Part shown: positions 24,001-32,311 of the stretch, piece by piece | Numbering within the stretch: position 1 is the first letter of the stretch | How the letters are laid out: the number at the start of each line of letters is the position of its first letter | From: Mnemiopsis leidyi | Taxonomy: Eukaryota > Ctenophora > Tentaculata > Lobata > Bolinopsidae | NCBI GenBank assembly: GCA_000226015.1 | Contig: JH154795.1 | Location: forward strand, 59,242-100,701 | Direction: 5' to 3' | Length of the DNA: 41,460 nt | Position numbers and translations under genes: made by a program | The notes under the pieces: model-generated | Databases searched by the model: none | What the model was told of the DNA's origin: nothing | Seen by the model: only the letters and a program-made list of their open reading frames with translations

Positions 24001-27000
24001 CAACCGTGCCTCCTTAATAAAATCACCTCAAATAGCATATCCCGTCATATTTTCATTTTGTTACAACGTAACATAAACAAAAGCGAGATTGATACATTGT
24101 AGCGAGATGTGAAGGAGCGTGTTTAACACTAAAGGAGAGAATTTGCCGCCTCATTCCTGGCATGACTCTGGCGAGTATCGTGCACTTTGTGCTACGGATA
24201 CCTCCACCGACCAACCACCACGCTCCGCTCTCGAAGAGCCATTGAACTTGCTGCGTTTTCATCACGTGACGTAGATGGACCAATGATGAGCTAGTAATCA
24301 AGCTGGAGACGGGCCATCAGTAGTTCCTTGCCAAGCTGCTGTCTGGCACTTAGATCCTGCAGAAGTGTGTGTCTAGTTCCGACCCGCGTTTTATCGGCCC
24401 ATCTCTCTTCGGAGTTGTGGAGTGCGGTCAGAGAATTAGCGGAATTGCTACAATGTAACAATTTGTCTATCGGGGAAATCTCATTTTATCGTTCCTGTCC
24501 CCTCTGTGGGCGGGAATGTAGCTGCACCGTTCTAAATTTAGACTTTCCGACAAATGTTGATGGAGTTCTGACCTAGTGTTCCATGAGAGTCCTGCCTGTA
24601 AGTTTGTGCTAGGGGAGGAGCTGGGGGTGTAAGGACCAGGGCAGTTTAGCATGACAAATAGAGGCCACCAGTACACCACACTCACCAGCTAAAGCAAGTA
24701 CTATATATAGTAGACTAGATATCGGGAAAGTGTCAGACAGTCCTGCTAACGCTATTGACAATTGTTCTCTAGTTGGGCTGATTGAACGTCAACTTCCACA
24801 TTGAAATGTCGACACTTTATATTAAATTTATAGACATTTATGTCAGCTGCAAATTTGGTTTAGACTCTCTGCTATACAGTGCATGGTTAAACGTTGAAGG
24901 GTATTCAATATATTAGGCATAATTCACCGCTTTCAGAGACTTTAGAGAAATGGGGTCGTTGACAAAAACATGTTAATCTTCTCACTTTGACATAAACACA
25001 TGATCGGACTTGTGACATGACAGTTATATTAACAGTTGTATCTAAATTTCAGTAAACTACACTGCCTATGTCGGGACTGAGCTGGGATCCAACACTCAGG
25101 ACTTTGTCATTGCCTCAGTAAACATGATGCCTGGATCTTACGCAATGAAGGCTACGACCCCCACTGAATCCAACACTTGGCTAAATGGTGAGTTTTTTAT
25201 TGGCAGGTTTAGAGCGCCAGTTTTTTGGGTAAATATGTAATTCGCTTAATTTCAGTAGAGCACGAAATGGTCAAATTTAACAATGACGTTGGTTGTCATT
25301 ACCTGAGATTAGTTAGCTGAGCATTGATTTTAGTGGCGGTAGTTGCTAAATCTTGCAATACTGTAGCTGTCAATGAGAATTACTGTGCTCCAGAATGAGT
25401 TATCGTGGTCCAAAAAATACCACACAACTTTAGAATTTGTGGCGGAAATGAGAAATAATTAAGCTCTGCACAGTGCTCCGATCTTGCAGGCCGCAAATCT
25501 CGGAGAGATTCAATATTTGCAGATAGCAGGAAATTGTCTGTACTGACATGCTGATCGATTGAACAATCCCAGAGATCTTTCACTGAGACAAATCGATAAA
25601 TTTCTCCAACCTGTCAGATAGCCTGTCTGAAATTTTCCATAATGGATCACGGTTTACCAAAACTTATTATTTCGGATAAGCACTCAAAACCAAACAGGAA
25701 TCGGGGTTTCTCACGATGTAGTACAGCCTTGATGGCATTTAACCATACTTAAATAACAGTGCAAATTACTTATGATCGGTCTTTACTTTGATTGTGCAAT
25801 GCAAATTTTTGCAAAAACTCTTTGAGATCGTCCGACAGTTAGTCCTCAGGCACCTTGGACGAGGAGACTCTTTTCACGTCGTATTGAGCACGCGCGATCG
25901 AGAATTTTGTGGTACATTTTCTCCTGTAAACACTCAGTAAATTCGCGCGCACCAAAAATTTTAAGCTTCGCACATGTTTGTTTGAGATGCTGTTTCACTT
26001 ATTTATCTTTAACCCTATTTCAGCACCGAAGTTTATTTACTCCTTTGAGTTAGACGAATACGTTTACTTTGTGTTTCAAGAAACCGCTGTAGAGATTTCT
26101 CCTGAGGTAATGAGAACTTTTGCAGCGTAGTAAATAATTGATAAAGATAACATTGAGGAATCACTGAAAACTTATTTTGGTACATGTTATTGCCAACTTC
26201 CTTACTTTCCATTTTAAGTTTTGACAATTTCAATATAAATCACGCTTAACAAACAAACGTTATAAACTGAATATAATTTATTTCAGCGAGTGTACTCTAG
26301 AATAGCCCGGATATGTAAGGATGACACCGGGGACACCTCACCATTCTTCAGCAAGAAATTCCTTACTTACACCAAACTCAGAATTCAGTGTTCTTATTCG
26401 CAAACTGGCCAAGCTCCCTATCAGTTCGATAAAATAAGTATGTATTTTCGTCTTTAGTTGAATTAGGTGATCCAATGGACGTCGGAATTCTCAGGGAGGA
26501 GCCGGAAATTTTTTCCATCATGTGACAGCGATTGACCGATGAGAAGCCAGATGCGATCAATCAGTTTTGAGAAACGATGTCACGCGATGGAACAGTTTTC
26601 CGACTCTTTCCCAAAAATTCTGACGTCCATTCATAACCAATACGGTCGATTGACTGTTGTTAGAAACTAAATGCTTTAAGAGTGTACAGCAAGTAACCCG
26701 ACACAAACCCCCAGGTGGAGCCTACTACCAAGACAACTATCTGTACACGGTATTCTCCGGCTCCAACACCATCATCGACACTGGCTCAGTTTTCTGCCTC
26801 TTCAACATGGAGGATATCAAGCAGGCCTTCAACGGGAAGTACAAGTATTTTACCAAGGGCTGGTGGGCCGAGACCATGCCGGCTGGAGCCCCCTTTAGTT
26901 GTGGAGGCGACCCAAACTGGACAGCAAACCAGGCTACTCGCTTTCAGATGATTGCTCAGACTTTAAAAACCGAGCAAGTCATTCATTATGACCAGGATGA

Positions 27001-30000
27001 GCTGAATTCTCTCGATCTGTTCATCACAACGGTAAGAAATCGTAAAATATTCCTTTGTAAAATGTTTCCTTATGTTTAAGACTGCGTGACAGTGTTCCAA
27101 TTCGTTAAGCTAAATTTGGATCGCACTAGTTTTTTGTTAGATTAGAAGCCCTTGATGGAAAATTTTCGATTTACTAAATGAGTTGTAACAAAAATACCGG
27201 ACAGATAAAAGATAAGGAGTACAAGATTCTTCATTCGGGTTCAATGACTGGAAAAGTGGTTCGAGTTGGATTTCACATCGACAGATTTGGGGAACTTGAA
27301 AGTGTAAAACACCAGGAAATTCAGGCTGGAGATGGCCAGATCAAACAGGTAACATTAAATTAGTCCCATGAAGATTTTATCGTAAACGCACATTTTTCAA
27401 TATTTACAGAGAACATTGTCTAAACAGTCCATGCAGACCTAGCTAACCTACAAAACTTCAGATATTCCGCCAGAGCTCTCACTCCGGTGACATATACGTT
27501 TTAACTAACGACTGGATTACTCAAATTCCCCTCAAAACGGACTGTTCTGTCCACACGACATGCCAGAGCTGCTCTGGCGCCTTCCCCGGCTGTGGGTGGT
27601 GTGTCAGTCAGACTCTCCGGTCCACCTGTACTCGGGCTGATCAGTGTTCTCAAGCCAACTGGAAGTCTGCGTTTGAGCGGTGTCCTGCTCTTGCTGATTT
27701 TAAAATCAGGCCCACTGTAAGTTTATGAATTAAGATTTGTACTGTTCCTAATTCATAACCCAGCCTATTAAAGACAACAAGAATTGCGCCCGCTAAGTTA
27801 GGTCTCAGGTGGACGCTAGATTTCCATCTCTCAAATTCTAAAGAGGCTTCTTCGATTTGCCCTTTGCTAGTGCTAGAAGCATATAATTTGAGCAGCAGAT
27901 ATGTTGTAAAAAATTATACCGCAAAGACTGCTGATGGAAAACCATGGAAGCTACAGTGAAAATATTGGCCGTAAAACTCAAGCATTTTTATTGCAACTTG
28001 TATGATGATAGTATTAATGGCTGCTGTTGTCGTTGATTTATACTATTACTATAGTTTTCGGTTTCGAAAACTTAAAACCGGCCGTGAAATTTTAGCTATT
28101 AAAAACAATGGATGTGAATAATTTATACGGTGCAGTCAAATAGTTTGACTAGGTATATTTTTTGCTAAAATTTTGTTGGAGTTTCAGTGTCATTAGCTTG
28201 CATGTTGCAGTGGCTGATACGCGGTTCTCGCATTACATCTAGTCAAATATAACTGATAGTGATATTGATAATGAAAGTGAAATAAGGTGCAGACGAGCGC
28301 GATTCATGAGGTATGCGATTCGTGAAGTAATAACGACAGCTGATTTAATGGGCCCATTGCGATGTGTTTATTAGGATAACGCTACAATGTTAAATTTGCG
28401 TGTCGGCATATTGTGTCACATAATCCATTAATAGTATCGTGATATCGCAAAATTAAGAATGAAAAAATTGGCCACAGTTGCGCATAAACTTAAAACCATG
28501 GATAAGTCAGAAAAGCATTAGAATTGAATCTCAAATTGACATAATACTTCGAAGTAATACTCTGATAGTGATACGTACGCCGCGCAACGGCGATAAACTC
28601 ACAAATATATAATCGGCGTAGAAAAACTTTGCGGAGGCGATTGTGACGTCGACATGGTAACGGTGGCGCGCACTGCACTATGTGTTAAATTGCTTTGTGA
28701 CCGCGGACAGCGGACAGCGGACAGCGGACACCGCCATCTACCTACTTACCCACCTACCACCNNNNNNNNNNNNNAAAAGCATTAGAATTCGAATCTCAAA
28801 TTGACATAATACTTCGAAGTAATACTCTGATAGTGATACGTACGCCGCGCAACGGCGATAAACTCACAAATATATAATCGGCGTAGAAAAACTTTGCGGA
28901 GGCGATTTGTGACGTCGACATGGTAACGGTGGCGCGCACTGCACTATGTGTTAAATTGCTTTGTGACCGCGGACAGCGGACAGCGGACAGCGGACACCGC
29001 CATCTACCTACTTACCCACCTACCACCTCCAAAATCCGACCACTTTAAACCATCTACTTTACTTTTTTGCCTTCGGCAAAAAAGTATTAGAGATGGAAAA
29101 AATTTCATTGTGCCTGGTCAAAATATATTCCGAAACGTATTTTATTTAATTCTAGTGTCTGTAGATATTTAACAGTTACCTCTGATATTTAACAGTTACT
29201 AACAGTAACCTCAACCCCGCAGAACATCACAGTTTCCCACAAGTCACAAGTAGTCCTGGACTGTGTGTCCACCACAAAAGAAGGCAGCTACTGGATAAAC
29301 GAGACGGGGGTAATGTCTAGTGATGTGAGGATGCCTCTGAACGGATCTCTCATCATCCCCTCCGCTAGTCAGGCTGACAACGGATGTTACATCTGTGAAC
29401 TTAGAGGAGTTTCTGGGGTCGTTTCTACACGAGCTTGTATTACCGTCCTCATTCCCCCCTTCTTCTACTTAGGCAACGAAGTGGAGAATAATGTAAGTAA
29501 CTTTTGAATGGTTCAAGAATTGTTAGGAGATACTGAAAATTTGAAGATATTTTTGTTTTTCGTCAGAACTGTGCATACTTGTCTGGTTCACGTTTTAACG
29601 CCCTAAAAACGACTTGAATTTCTTTCAGTAAAATGTTTTTGAATGGGGTTCGATAAAACCATAATTGAATTTCGGTCCAGTAACTAGCATTACTGTACAA
29701 TAATGCCCCATAAATAACACATTTAGATATTTCGAGTCAGAAGTCCTTCTACCCTAATTTTTAATGCATTGCTGAACTTATTGTGACCACCCATTTGCCA
29801 TTTAACACTGGAACCCATCCTGGAACATTGAAAGTTGGGTAGCACGAAAGTGGCCTCTAGTGTCACCCTGTAATGCTGATTCGGAAAATTTCCCCGCCCA
29901 CGCTGAACATTAGCCATTGTTTCTGGTATGAGCGATAACGGGCAATTCATCTCGCGAATTTCCAGTCTTTGTGGCACCAAACTACTGCTCCCACGAGCCA

Positions 30001-32311
30001 GTATCTCTCCTGAAACATTTCCAAAATTTCGTCATTCGAGTAGAAGAAAACCCTGGCAAAATTAAATACCCATACTTTATCGTGCTGGGGCATTTTAGAT
30101 CTAATTTCTAAAAACTTGAATTCGATAACCCTATTCTAACAAGGTCTATTTTGCAGCCAGGACTTGTGAAAGTACAGAAAGGAAAAGACACGTCTCTCCC
30201 ATGTAATGTAGGAGGATCTCCAAAACCCACTGTCATTTGGCACAAGGTATATTGTATTATTGTTATACCAAATTTTCTTTAGCTTATCGAATTATTGAGC
30301 TCGTATCAGAATGATATATCAACTTCTGAGGCCTATACTTCGAATAATTTTGTTGATTGGTAACAGATAAGCGACAATCGCGAACAAATTATTGTAATTG
30401 ATGATGCTTGCTTCTACTCCAACTGTGAAATTCTTCCACACGAAAGAGCTAAAATTTTAAGATTTCTGTATTCTAAAATGGCTAAAGTGACAAATGATAA
30501 TCACGACCCAACGCCGTTAGAAGATAAACCACCTTTAACTCAACCTATCCCACAGGTCGGAAATCAGAAGTTGCCGGAAGGTGCGGATATTGGTCCGGAT
30601 AACGAGCTCCGGATAATCCGGGCGATAGACGATGACAAGGGAGAGTATCAGTGCAGTGCCAAGAATTCTGTCGGAACTGCCTGGAGTGATCCTATCATGC
30701 TCAATGTTATCATGTGTAAGTGAAAAATCGAAGATACAAATTCTCCTTCGTACTCTTTGATATCCACTGACTGCTTCCAATTCTTAGAATTTGACATATG
30801 TACATGTATGTCCTTTGTCACTTTGTTAATCTCACCCAATCATTAACCCTGAAAAAGCGATTGGCGAGCCCATCTAAAAAACTATATCTATTTCTGCTCT
30901 ACAAAAACATTTCTTACTGAAAACTTCATTCTAGACGGGGACCCGAACCTAGACACCAGTGTACAAGGAGATAGTAAAAGTAACAAGTCCATGATATCGC
31001 TCGTCTCAACTGTCAGTGTCGTCCTGGTCGTCGTTATCGTCTCTATCGTCTCGGTACACTACTACTGCAAACGGAGAAGTTCCGGAAAGGTTTGTACTAC
31101 AAACTTTGTAGTTATAACTTACGTAGCATTAATTATTTGAAAAAAAATTCAGTAGATCACATCGTCTTACCAAGTTACAGAAGACTGATTTCTCTTTCAA
31201 CTTTTTGTTAAAGGTTGTAAACCCCTCACATAGAACTATATTCATTTTTGTATCCAAGTAACATTCAACATTTTCAGCAGTTTGAGCATCTCGACCAGAA
31301 CGACATATTACCGGGGTACAGTACCTACCTGGATCCCAGAATGACTCCGATAGGATCCCTCAGAGACAACTCTCTGAACAGTGTAGAAGCTCTTAGACAA
31401 TGCTACAGCGAGAACAGCACACCCAGATGGCTCCCACACAGTACGTTTTTTGAAGATCATTTTCATAACTCTCTAAAACTTATGCTGCAAGTATCAAAGT
31501 CTTACAGCCTCAAGGTATTTTAAGCAGTGTCCAACATCTCACAAAACATAAATCCCAGATAATTTCGATTAAAACTGATGATATTTCAGCGATAACATCA
31601 GCGCCGCTGGTCGGAGACAACATCCCCCCTCCCCCGTACCAGCAATACTTTCTGGAGCGACAGCTGATGAACAGTCTGCAGCCCCGGGGAGTGTACGAGA
31701 ATGTCACCACCAGCTTCCTCCCTCCCCACACAGGTGTCTACCCTCAACAACCTCCCTCCCCCACGGAACAGATCCCCATTTCCTTCACTCACGAACTTCC
31801 ATACGCTCGAGTTGGGAAGACTCGGAATCCTGGGTACTACTTTCCGTTCAGCCCATCAAACTCAAACACGGCTGCTTCGCAACCCCCTCCAACTCCCATC
31901 TACTCTTCAGCAGCGTATCTGCCAAACACAATGAACATTACAAACTCTAGGCCAATGCTCTCAAATCCGCTCGAAAGCAACTCTCTTGGCAGGTTGCCAA
32001 TGCACGGCTCACCTTTAGGACAACACCTACCAAGAACTCATGTGTATGACGAGATAGTGGTGCCGGAAGAAATTCTTCTCCATCCCGATCAGAGGTTGCC
32101 GGGGGTGTTGTCACCGGCCGGTGACAGAGTTATGGCACCCAGAAGTGACACCTTGATCAGCTCCCCGGACGTTTTGTCGCCCGAAGACAGGGCAATGTTG
32201 CCCCCTTTAGACTCGTTAGAACGACCTCCCATCCCTCCTCGCCCCTCTCGAACTCCCTCTAGAAGTCCTCCAGCCATCCCTACTTCGATAAGCGAGGAAC
32301 AAGCAGGCTGA
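3013..32311 (+). CDS. Transmembrane semaphorin with PSI and two Ig domains
   Basis: Sixteen exons: 3013-3082, 11729-11816, 18931-18988, 22357-22516, 25053-25187, 26024-26106, 26287-26437, 26715-27031, 27205-27348, 27462-27716, 29223-29492, 30157-30246, 30556-30715, 30935-31089, 31278-31440, 31590-32311. All junctions are GT-AG and keep one frame; the sum is 3021 nt, about 1006 residues. Order: signal peptide 1-14, seven-blade sema domain about 25-429, PSI 430-478, Ig 488-570, Ig 578-655, membrane helix about 680-702, cytoplasmic tail 703-1006. Semaphorins are plexin ligands acting in cell and axon guidance. Transmembrane forms can also signal in reverse through the tail. The sema domain is about 30 residues short in blade 2. 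The two most 5' introns are 8.6 and 7.1 kb, so exon 1 is the least certain part. Class is not assigned: the layout recalls class 4 but with an extra Ig domain. Confidence 0.85.
5001..5027. promoter_or_regulatory. Cluster of three CACGTG E-boxes
   Basis: Perfect CACGTG hexamers start at 5001, 5015 and 5022, all within 27 bp. CACGTG is the core bound by bHLH-zip factors of the USF, MITF/TFE and MYC types. They lie in intron 1, 2 kb downstream of the semaphorin start codon, where intronic enhancers are common. Activity is inference. Confidence 0.35.
5540..5580. repeat. GA/GT microsatellite
   Basis: A run of GA dinucleotides with one GGGA interruption passes directly into a GT run. Simple sequence repeat; the short ORFs across it are not credible genes. 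Confidence 0.8.
6590..6995. repeat. 36-bp tandem satellite, about 11 copies
   Basis: The phrase aacttctag starts at 6598, 6634, 6669, 6705, 6741, 6776, 6811, 6848, 6886, 6922 and 6958, giving spacings of 35-38 bp. Each unit carries aacttctag, ctgtcgggact and actatagt, the last a perfect 8-bp palindrome. A variant with ctgtggcgac appears in the units starting at 6634 and 6741, 107 bp apart, so part of the array repeats as trimers. The array ends in a TA run near 6985-6997. Confidence 0.85.
7806..7865. repeat. Short tandem repeat, gaactagaagtgt
   Basis: The 14-bp unit 'gaactagaagtgtg' is present two to three times head to tail, with degenerate copies just upstream. Minor simple repeat in intron 1. 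Confidence 0.6.
8466..8515. repeat. Short direct duplication
   Basis: The phrase tagatgactagagacctgg occurs twice in direct succession, a recent 23-bp duplication in intron 1. Confidence 0.6.
9038..9051. promoter_or_regulatory. Palindromic RFX X-box
   Basis: GTTACCATGGTAAC is a perfect 14-bp palindrome and a strong match to the RFX consensus (GTNRCC, two-base spacer, RGYAAC). It lies in semaphorin intron 1. Binding is inferred. Confidence 0.4.
11729..11816 (+). CDS. Semaphorin exon 2: start of sema domain
   Basis: Acceptor tctttcag, donor gtacgc. It encodes the first sema strands, including ANFSSVVTYQNSIVVGG, equivalent to the 'LYVGARNAL' segment of the family that continues across the next junction. 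The two other frames have stops. It starts in phase 1 and ends in phase 2. Confidence 0.75.
12863..12896. promoter_or_regulatory. Tandem CRE palindromes
   Basis: TGACGTCA occurs at 12863-12870 and 12889-12896, 26 bp apart, which is about two and a half helical turns. This is the full cAMP-response element bound by CREB/ATF factors. Another TGACGTCA occurs at 23952-23959. Intronic enhancer function is inferred. Confidence 0.35.
18456..18625. repeat. 55-bp tandem repeat, three copies
   Basis: gagtttctgtgtaa begins at 18461, 18516 and 18571. The first two units are almost identical; the third has a small internal duplication (gtgtaactgtgtaa) and a shortened end. The reverse-strand ORF across it is only a translation of the repeat. 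Confidence 0.85.
18931..18988 (+). CDS. Semaphorin exon 3: sema blade 1
   Basis: Acceptor atctctacag, donor gtaaga. Translation runs R-NALYELNFQWMNDDVYPDK, the N-A-L-Y continuation of the family 'VGARNALF' motif. It enters in phase 2 and leaves in phase 0. The spacing from ALYEL to the first conserved Cys in exon 4 is the usual one for semaphorins, by eye. Confidence 0.8.
19386..19454 (+). CDS. Possible in-frame cassette exon of the semaphorin
   Basis: A 69-nt open segment (23 codons, including REVLWAQVTLFNRNIF) is preceded by atatcag and followed by gtatgc. It is phase 0 on both sides, exactly as needed between exons 3 and 4. Against it, the pyrimidine tract is weak, and the sema domain already has the normal spacing without it. 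It would add an insertion just before the first conserved Cys. It may be an alternative exon or chance. Confidence 0.22.
21040..21142. repeat. Poly-G tandem repeat
   Basis: Three approximately 30-34 bp units of the form ggtgtagcaaggtctagtgt are separated by G runs of 9 (21067-21075), 13 (21096-21108) and 9 (21131-21139). The plus strand can in principle form G-quadruplexes. The ORF across this region, with GGGVARSSV repeats, is a translation artefact. Run lengths may be inaccurate in the assembly. Confidence 0.75.
22357..22516 (+). CDS. Semaphorin exon 4: conserved Cys-rich sema segment
   Basis: Acceptor atcttcag, donor probably gttaag (exon ends in phase 1). It contains EYCIAAMGQRPIDCHNYY, matching the family C-x-x-KG-x-x-C-x-NY motif, then LFVCGTSSFAPAC, matching CGTNAFxPxC. 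These are among the most diagnostic semaphorin sequences. An alternative donor six bases earlier (gttggt) would leave phase 0 and not fit exon 5. Confidence 0.85.
22517..25052 (+). other. Semaphorin intron 4 (2.5 kb)
   Basis: By comparison with the family, about 28-30 residues, usually including a C-P-x-D-P motif, are missing across this intron. I searched all frames by eye for a phase 1-1 exon of about 85-90 nt and found none convincing. The ORF at 24328-24576 has SCPLCGRECSC but no matching splice sites. Otherwise non-coding, with a CRE at 23952. Confidence 0.5.
25053..25187 (+). CDS. Semaphorin exon 5: sema blade 2-3
   Basis: Acceptor aatttcag, donor gtgagt, phase 1 at both ends. YVGTELGSNTQDFVIASV corresponds to the family LYSGTxxDFxGxDxxIxRS strand, and the exon ends SNTWLN, matching the WLNxPxF motif continued in exon 6. 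An NYT glycosylation sequon is at its start. Confidence 0.85.
26024..26106 (+). CDS. Semaphorin exon 6: sema blade 3
   Basis: Acceptor tatttcag, donor gtaatg. APKFIYSFELDEYVYFVFQE matches the family segment 'FV-x-S-x-x-x-x-D-K-VYFFF-x-E-x-A'. It enters in phase 1 and leaves in phase 0. Confidence 0.9.
26287..26437 (+). CDS. Semaphorin exon 7: sema blade 3-4
   Basis: Acceptor atttcag, donor gtatgt. RVYSRIARICKDDTGD is the highly conserved VxSRVARVCKxDxGG motif, followed by FLTYTKLRIQCS, equivalent to the family SFLKARLxCS. Phase 0 in, phase 1 out. Confidence 0.92.
26715..27031 (+). CDS. Semaphorin exon 8: sema blades 5-6
   Basis: Acceptor cccccag, donor gtaaga, 105 codons, phase 1 in and phase 0 out. 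It contains GSVFCLFNMEDIKQAFNGKY, the family GSAVCxYSMxDIxxxFxGxF motif, and the Pro/Gly-rich stretch with PFSCGG equivalent to PRPGxC. An NWT sequon is present. Confidence 0.92.
27205..27348 (+). CDS. Semaphorin exon 9: sema blade 6-7
   Basis: The acceptor is ccggacag with only a modest pyrimidine tract; upstream acceptors bring in-frame stops. YKILHSGSMTGKVVRVGF corresponds to the family 'Y-x-VLFxGTDxGxVxKV' strand. The donor is gtaaca. Phase 0 on both sides, 48 codons. Confidence 0.85.
27462..27716 (+). CDS. Semaphorin exon 10: end of sema domain and PSI domain
   Basis: Phase 0 on both sides, 85 codons. The first part (IYVLTNDWITQIPLK) closes blade 7. The rest is a PSI domain with a full Cys pattern: DCSVHTTCQSCSGAFPGCGW, then C, C, C and ERCP at about residues 430-478. 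PSI is the small Cys-knot that follows sema in semaphorins, plexins and MET. Confidence 0.93.
28511..28761. repeat. Left copy of gap-flanking duplicate
   Basis: This ~251-bp block is repeated as 28775-29027. I see only two single-base differences: gaattgaatc here against gaattcgaatc there, and cgattgtgac against cgatttgtgac. Both copies end in a ggacagc repeat followed by a CTACC-rich stretch. Confidence 0.9.
28762..28774. other. Assembly gap (13 N)
   Basis: Thirteen undetermined bases lie exactly between the two near-identical copies, as happens when overlapping contig ends are not merged. Confidence 0.97.
28775..29027. repeat. Right copy of gap-flanking duplicate
   Basis: Near-identical to 28511-28761 and in the same orientation, immediately after the N run. 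Probably the same genomic sequence assembled twice, perhaps from two haplotypes given the two indels. Confidence 0.9.
29061..29085. other. Perfect 11-bp hairpin
   Basis: acttttttgcc pairs exactly with ggcaaaaaagt across a 3-base loop (ttc). It lies in an intron. It could be a small transposable-element end or just a fold-back; no terminator role is implied in this eukaryotic setting. Confidence 0.6.
29223..29492 (+). CDS. Semaphorin exon 11: first Ig domain
   Basis: Acceptor accccgcag, donor gtaagt, 90 codons in phase 0. Ig landmarks: Cys501 (VVLDC), Trp511 (GSYW) and the F-strand DNGCYIC with Asp539, Tyr543 and Cys545. It has an NIT sequon at its start and ends with a linker (IPPFFYLGNE) into the second Ig domain. 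Confidence 0.9.
29493..30156 (+). other. Semaphorin intron 11
   Basis: Non-coding, 664 bp. I see nothing notable; the minus-strand ORF here is unsupported. Confidence 0.7.
30157..30246 (+). CDS. Semaphorin exon 12: second Ig domain, first half
   Basis: Acceptor attttgcag, donor gtatat, 30 codons in phase 0. It contains DTSLPCNVGGSPKPTVIWHK, the typical B-C strand pattern of an I-set Ig domain: Cys593, then G-x-P-x-P and Trp605. Confidence 0.9.
30247..30555 (+). other. Semaphorin intron 12
   Basis: 309 bp between the two halves of the second Ig domain. The plus-strand ORF from 30478 extends into this intron but only its part after 30556 is exon. Nothing else seen. Confidence 0.7.
30556..30715 (+). 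CDS. Semaphorin exon 13: second Ig domain, second half
   Basis: Acceptor cccacag, donor gtaagt. It contains ELRIIRAIDDDKGEYQCSAK, the classic L-x-I-x-x-x-x-x-x-D-x-G-x-Y-x-C motif (Asp634, Tyr638, Cys640), then the G strand. Leaves in phase 1. Confidence 0.92.
30935..31089 (+). CDS. Semaphorin exon 14: membrane helix
   Basis: Acceptor attctag, donor gtttgt, phase 1 in and phase 0 out. After a short polar stalk comes SLVSTVSVVLVVVIVSIVSV, a single hydrophobic helix (about residues 680-702). It is followed by the stop-transfer cluster YYCKRRSSGK, placing the C-terminus in the cytoplasm. Confidence 0.92.
31278..31440 (+). CDS. Semaphorin exon 15: membrane-proximal cytoplasmic tail
   Basis: Acceptor attttcag, donor gtacgt, phase 0 in and phase 1 out. 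It encodes residues 713-766, polar with Tyr-containing segments (PGYSTYLDP). No known domain recognised. Confidence 0.85.
31590..32311 (+). CDS. Semaphorin exon 16: proline-rich tail and stop
   Basis: Acceptor gatatttcag, phase 1, 239 codons to TGA at 32309-32311. The tail is rich in Pro and Ser. Visible short motifs are PPPPY at 779-783 (WW-domain PPxY type), YENV at 802-805 (Grb2-type SH2, Y-x-N) and PPIPPR at 979-984 (class II SH3, PxxPxR). These suggest cytoplasmic signalling partners; partner identity is inference. Confidence 0.9.

Larger units (their letters stand above)
27717..29222 (+). other. Semaphorin intron 10 with assembly gap
   Basis: Non-coding sequence between the PSI and first Ig exons. 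It contains the N gap with its flanking duplicate, ggacagc microsatellites and a perfect hairpin (29061-29085). The apparent intron length is probably inflated by the duplicate. Confidence 0.7.

Noticed and set aside
24328-24576. ORF with SCPLCGRECSC as the missing sema blade-2 exon or a zinc finger
   Set aside because: It lacks correctly phased splice sites and does not resemble the C-P-x-D-P segment or a full zinc-finger pattern.
27178-27204. Start of a separate gene at the ATG of 27178
   Set aside because: The frame is the continuation of the sema domain. The bases before 27205 follow an in-frame stop and are intron.
28948-29172. ORF beside the N gap
   Set aside because: It lies in the duplicated copy and microsatellite, with no protein similarity seen.
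29723-29980. 85-codon minus-strand ORF in semaphorin intron 11
   Set aside because: No recognisable features and no promoter or splice support.
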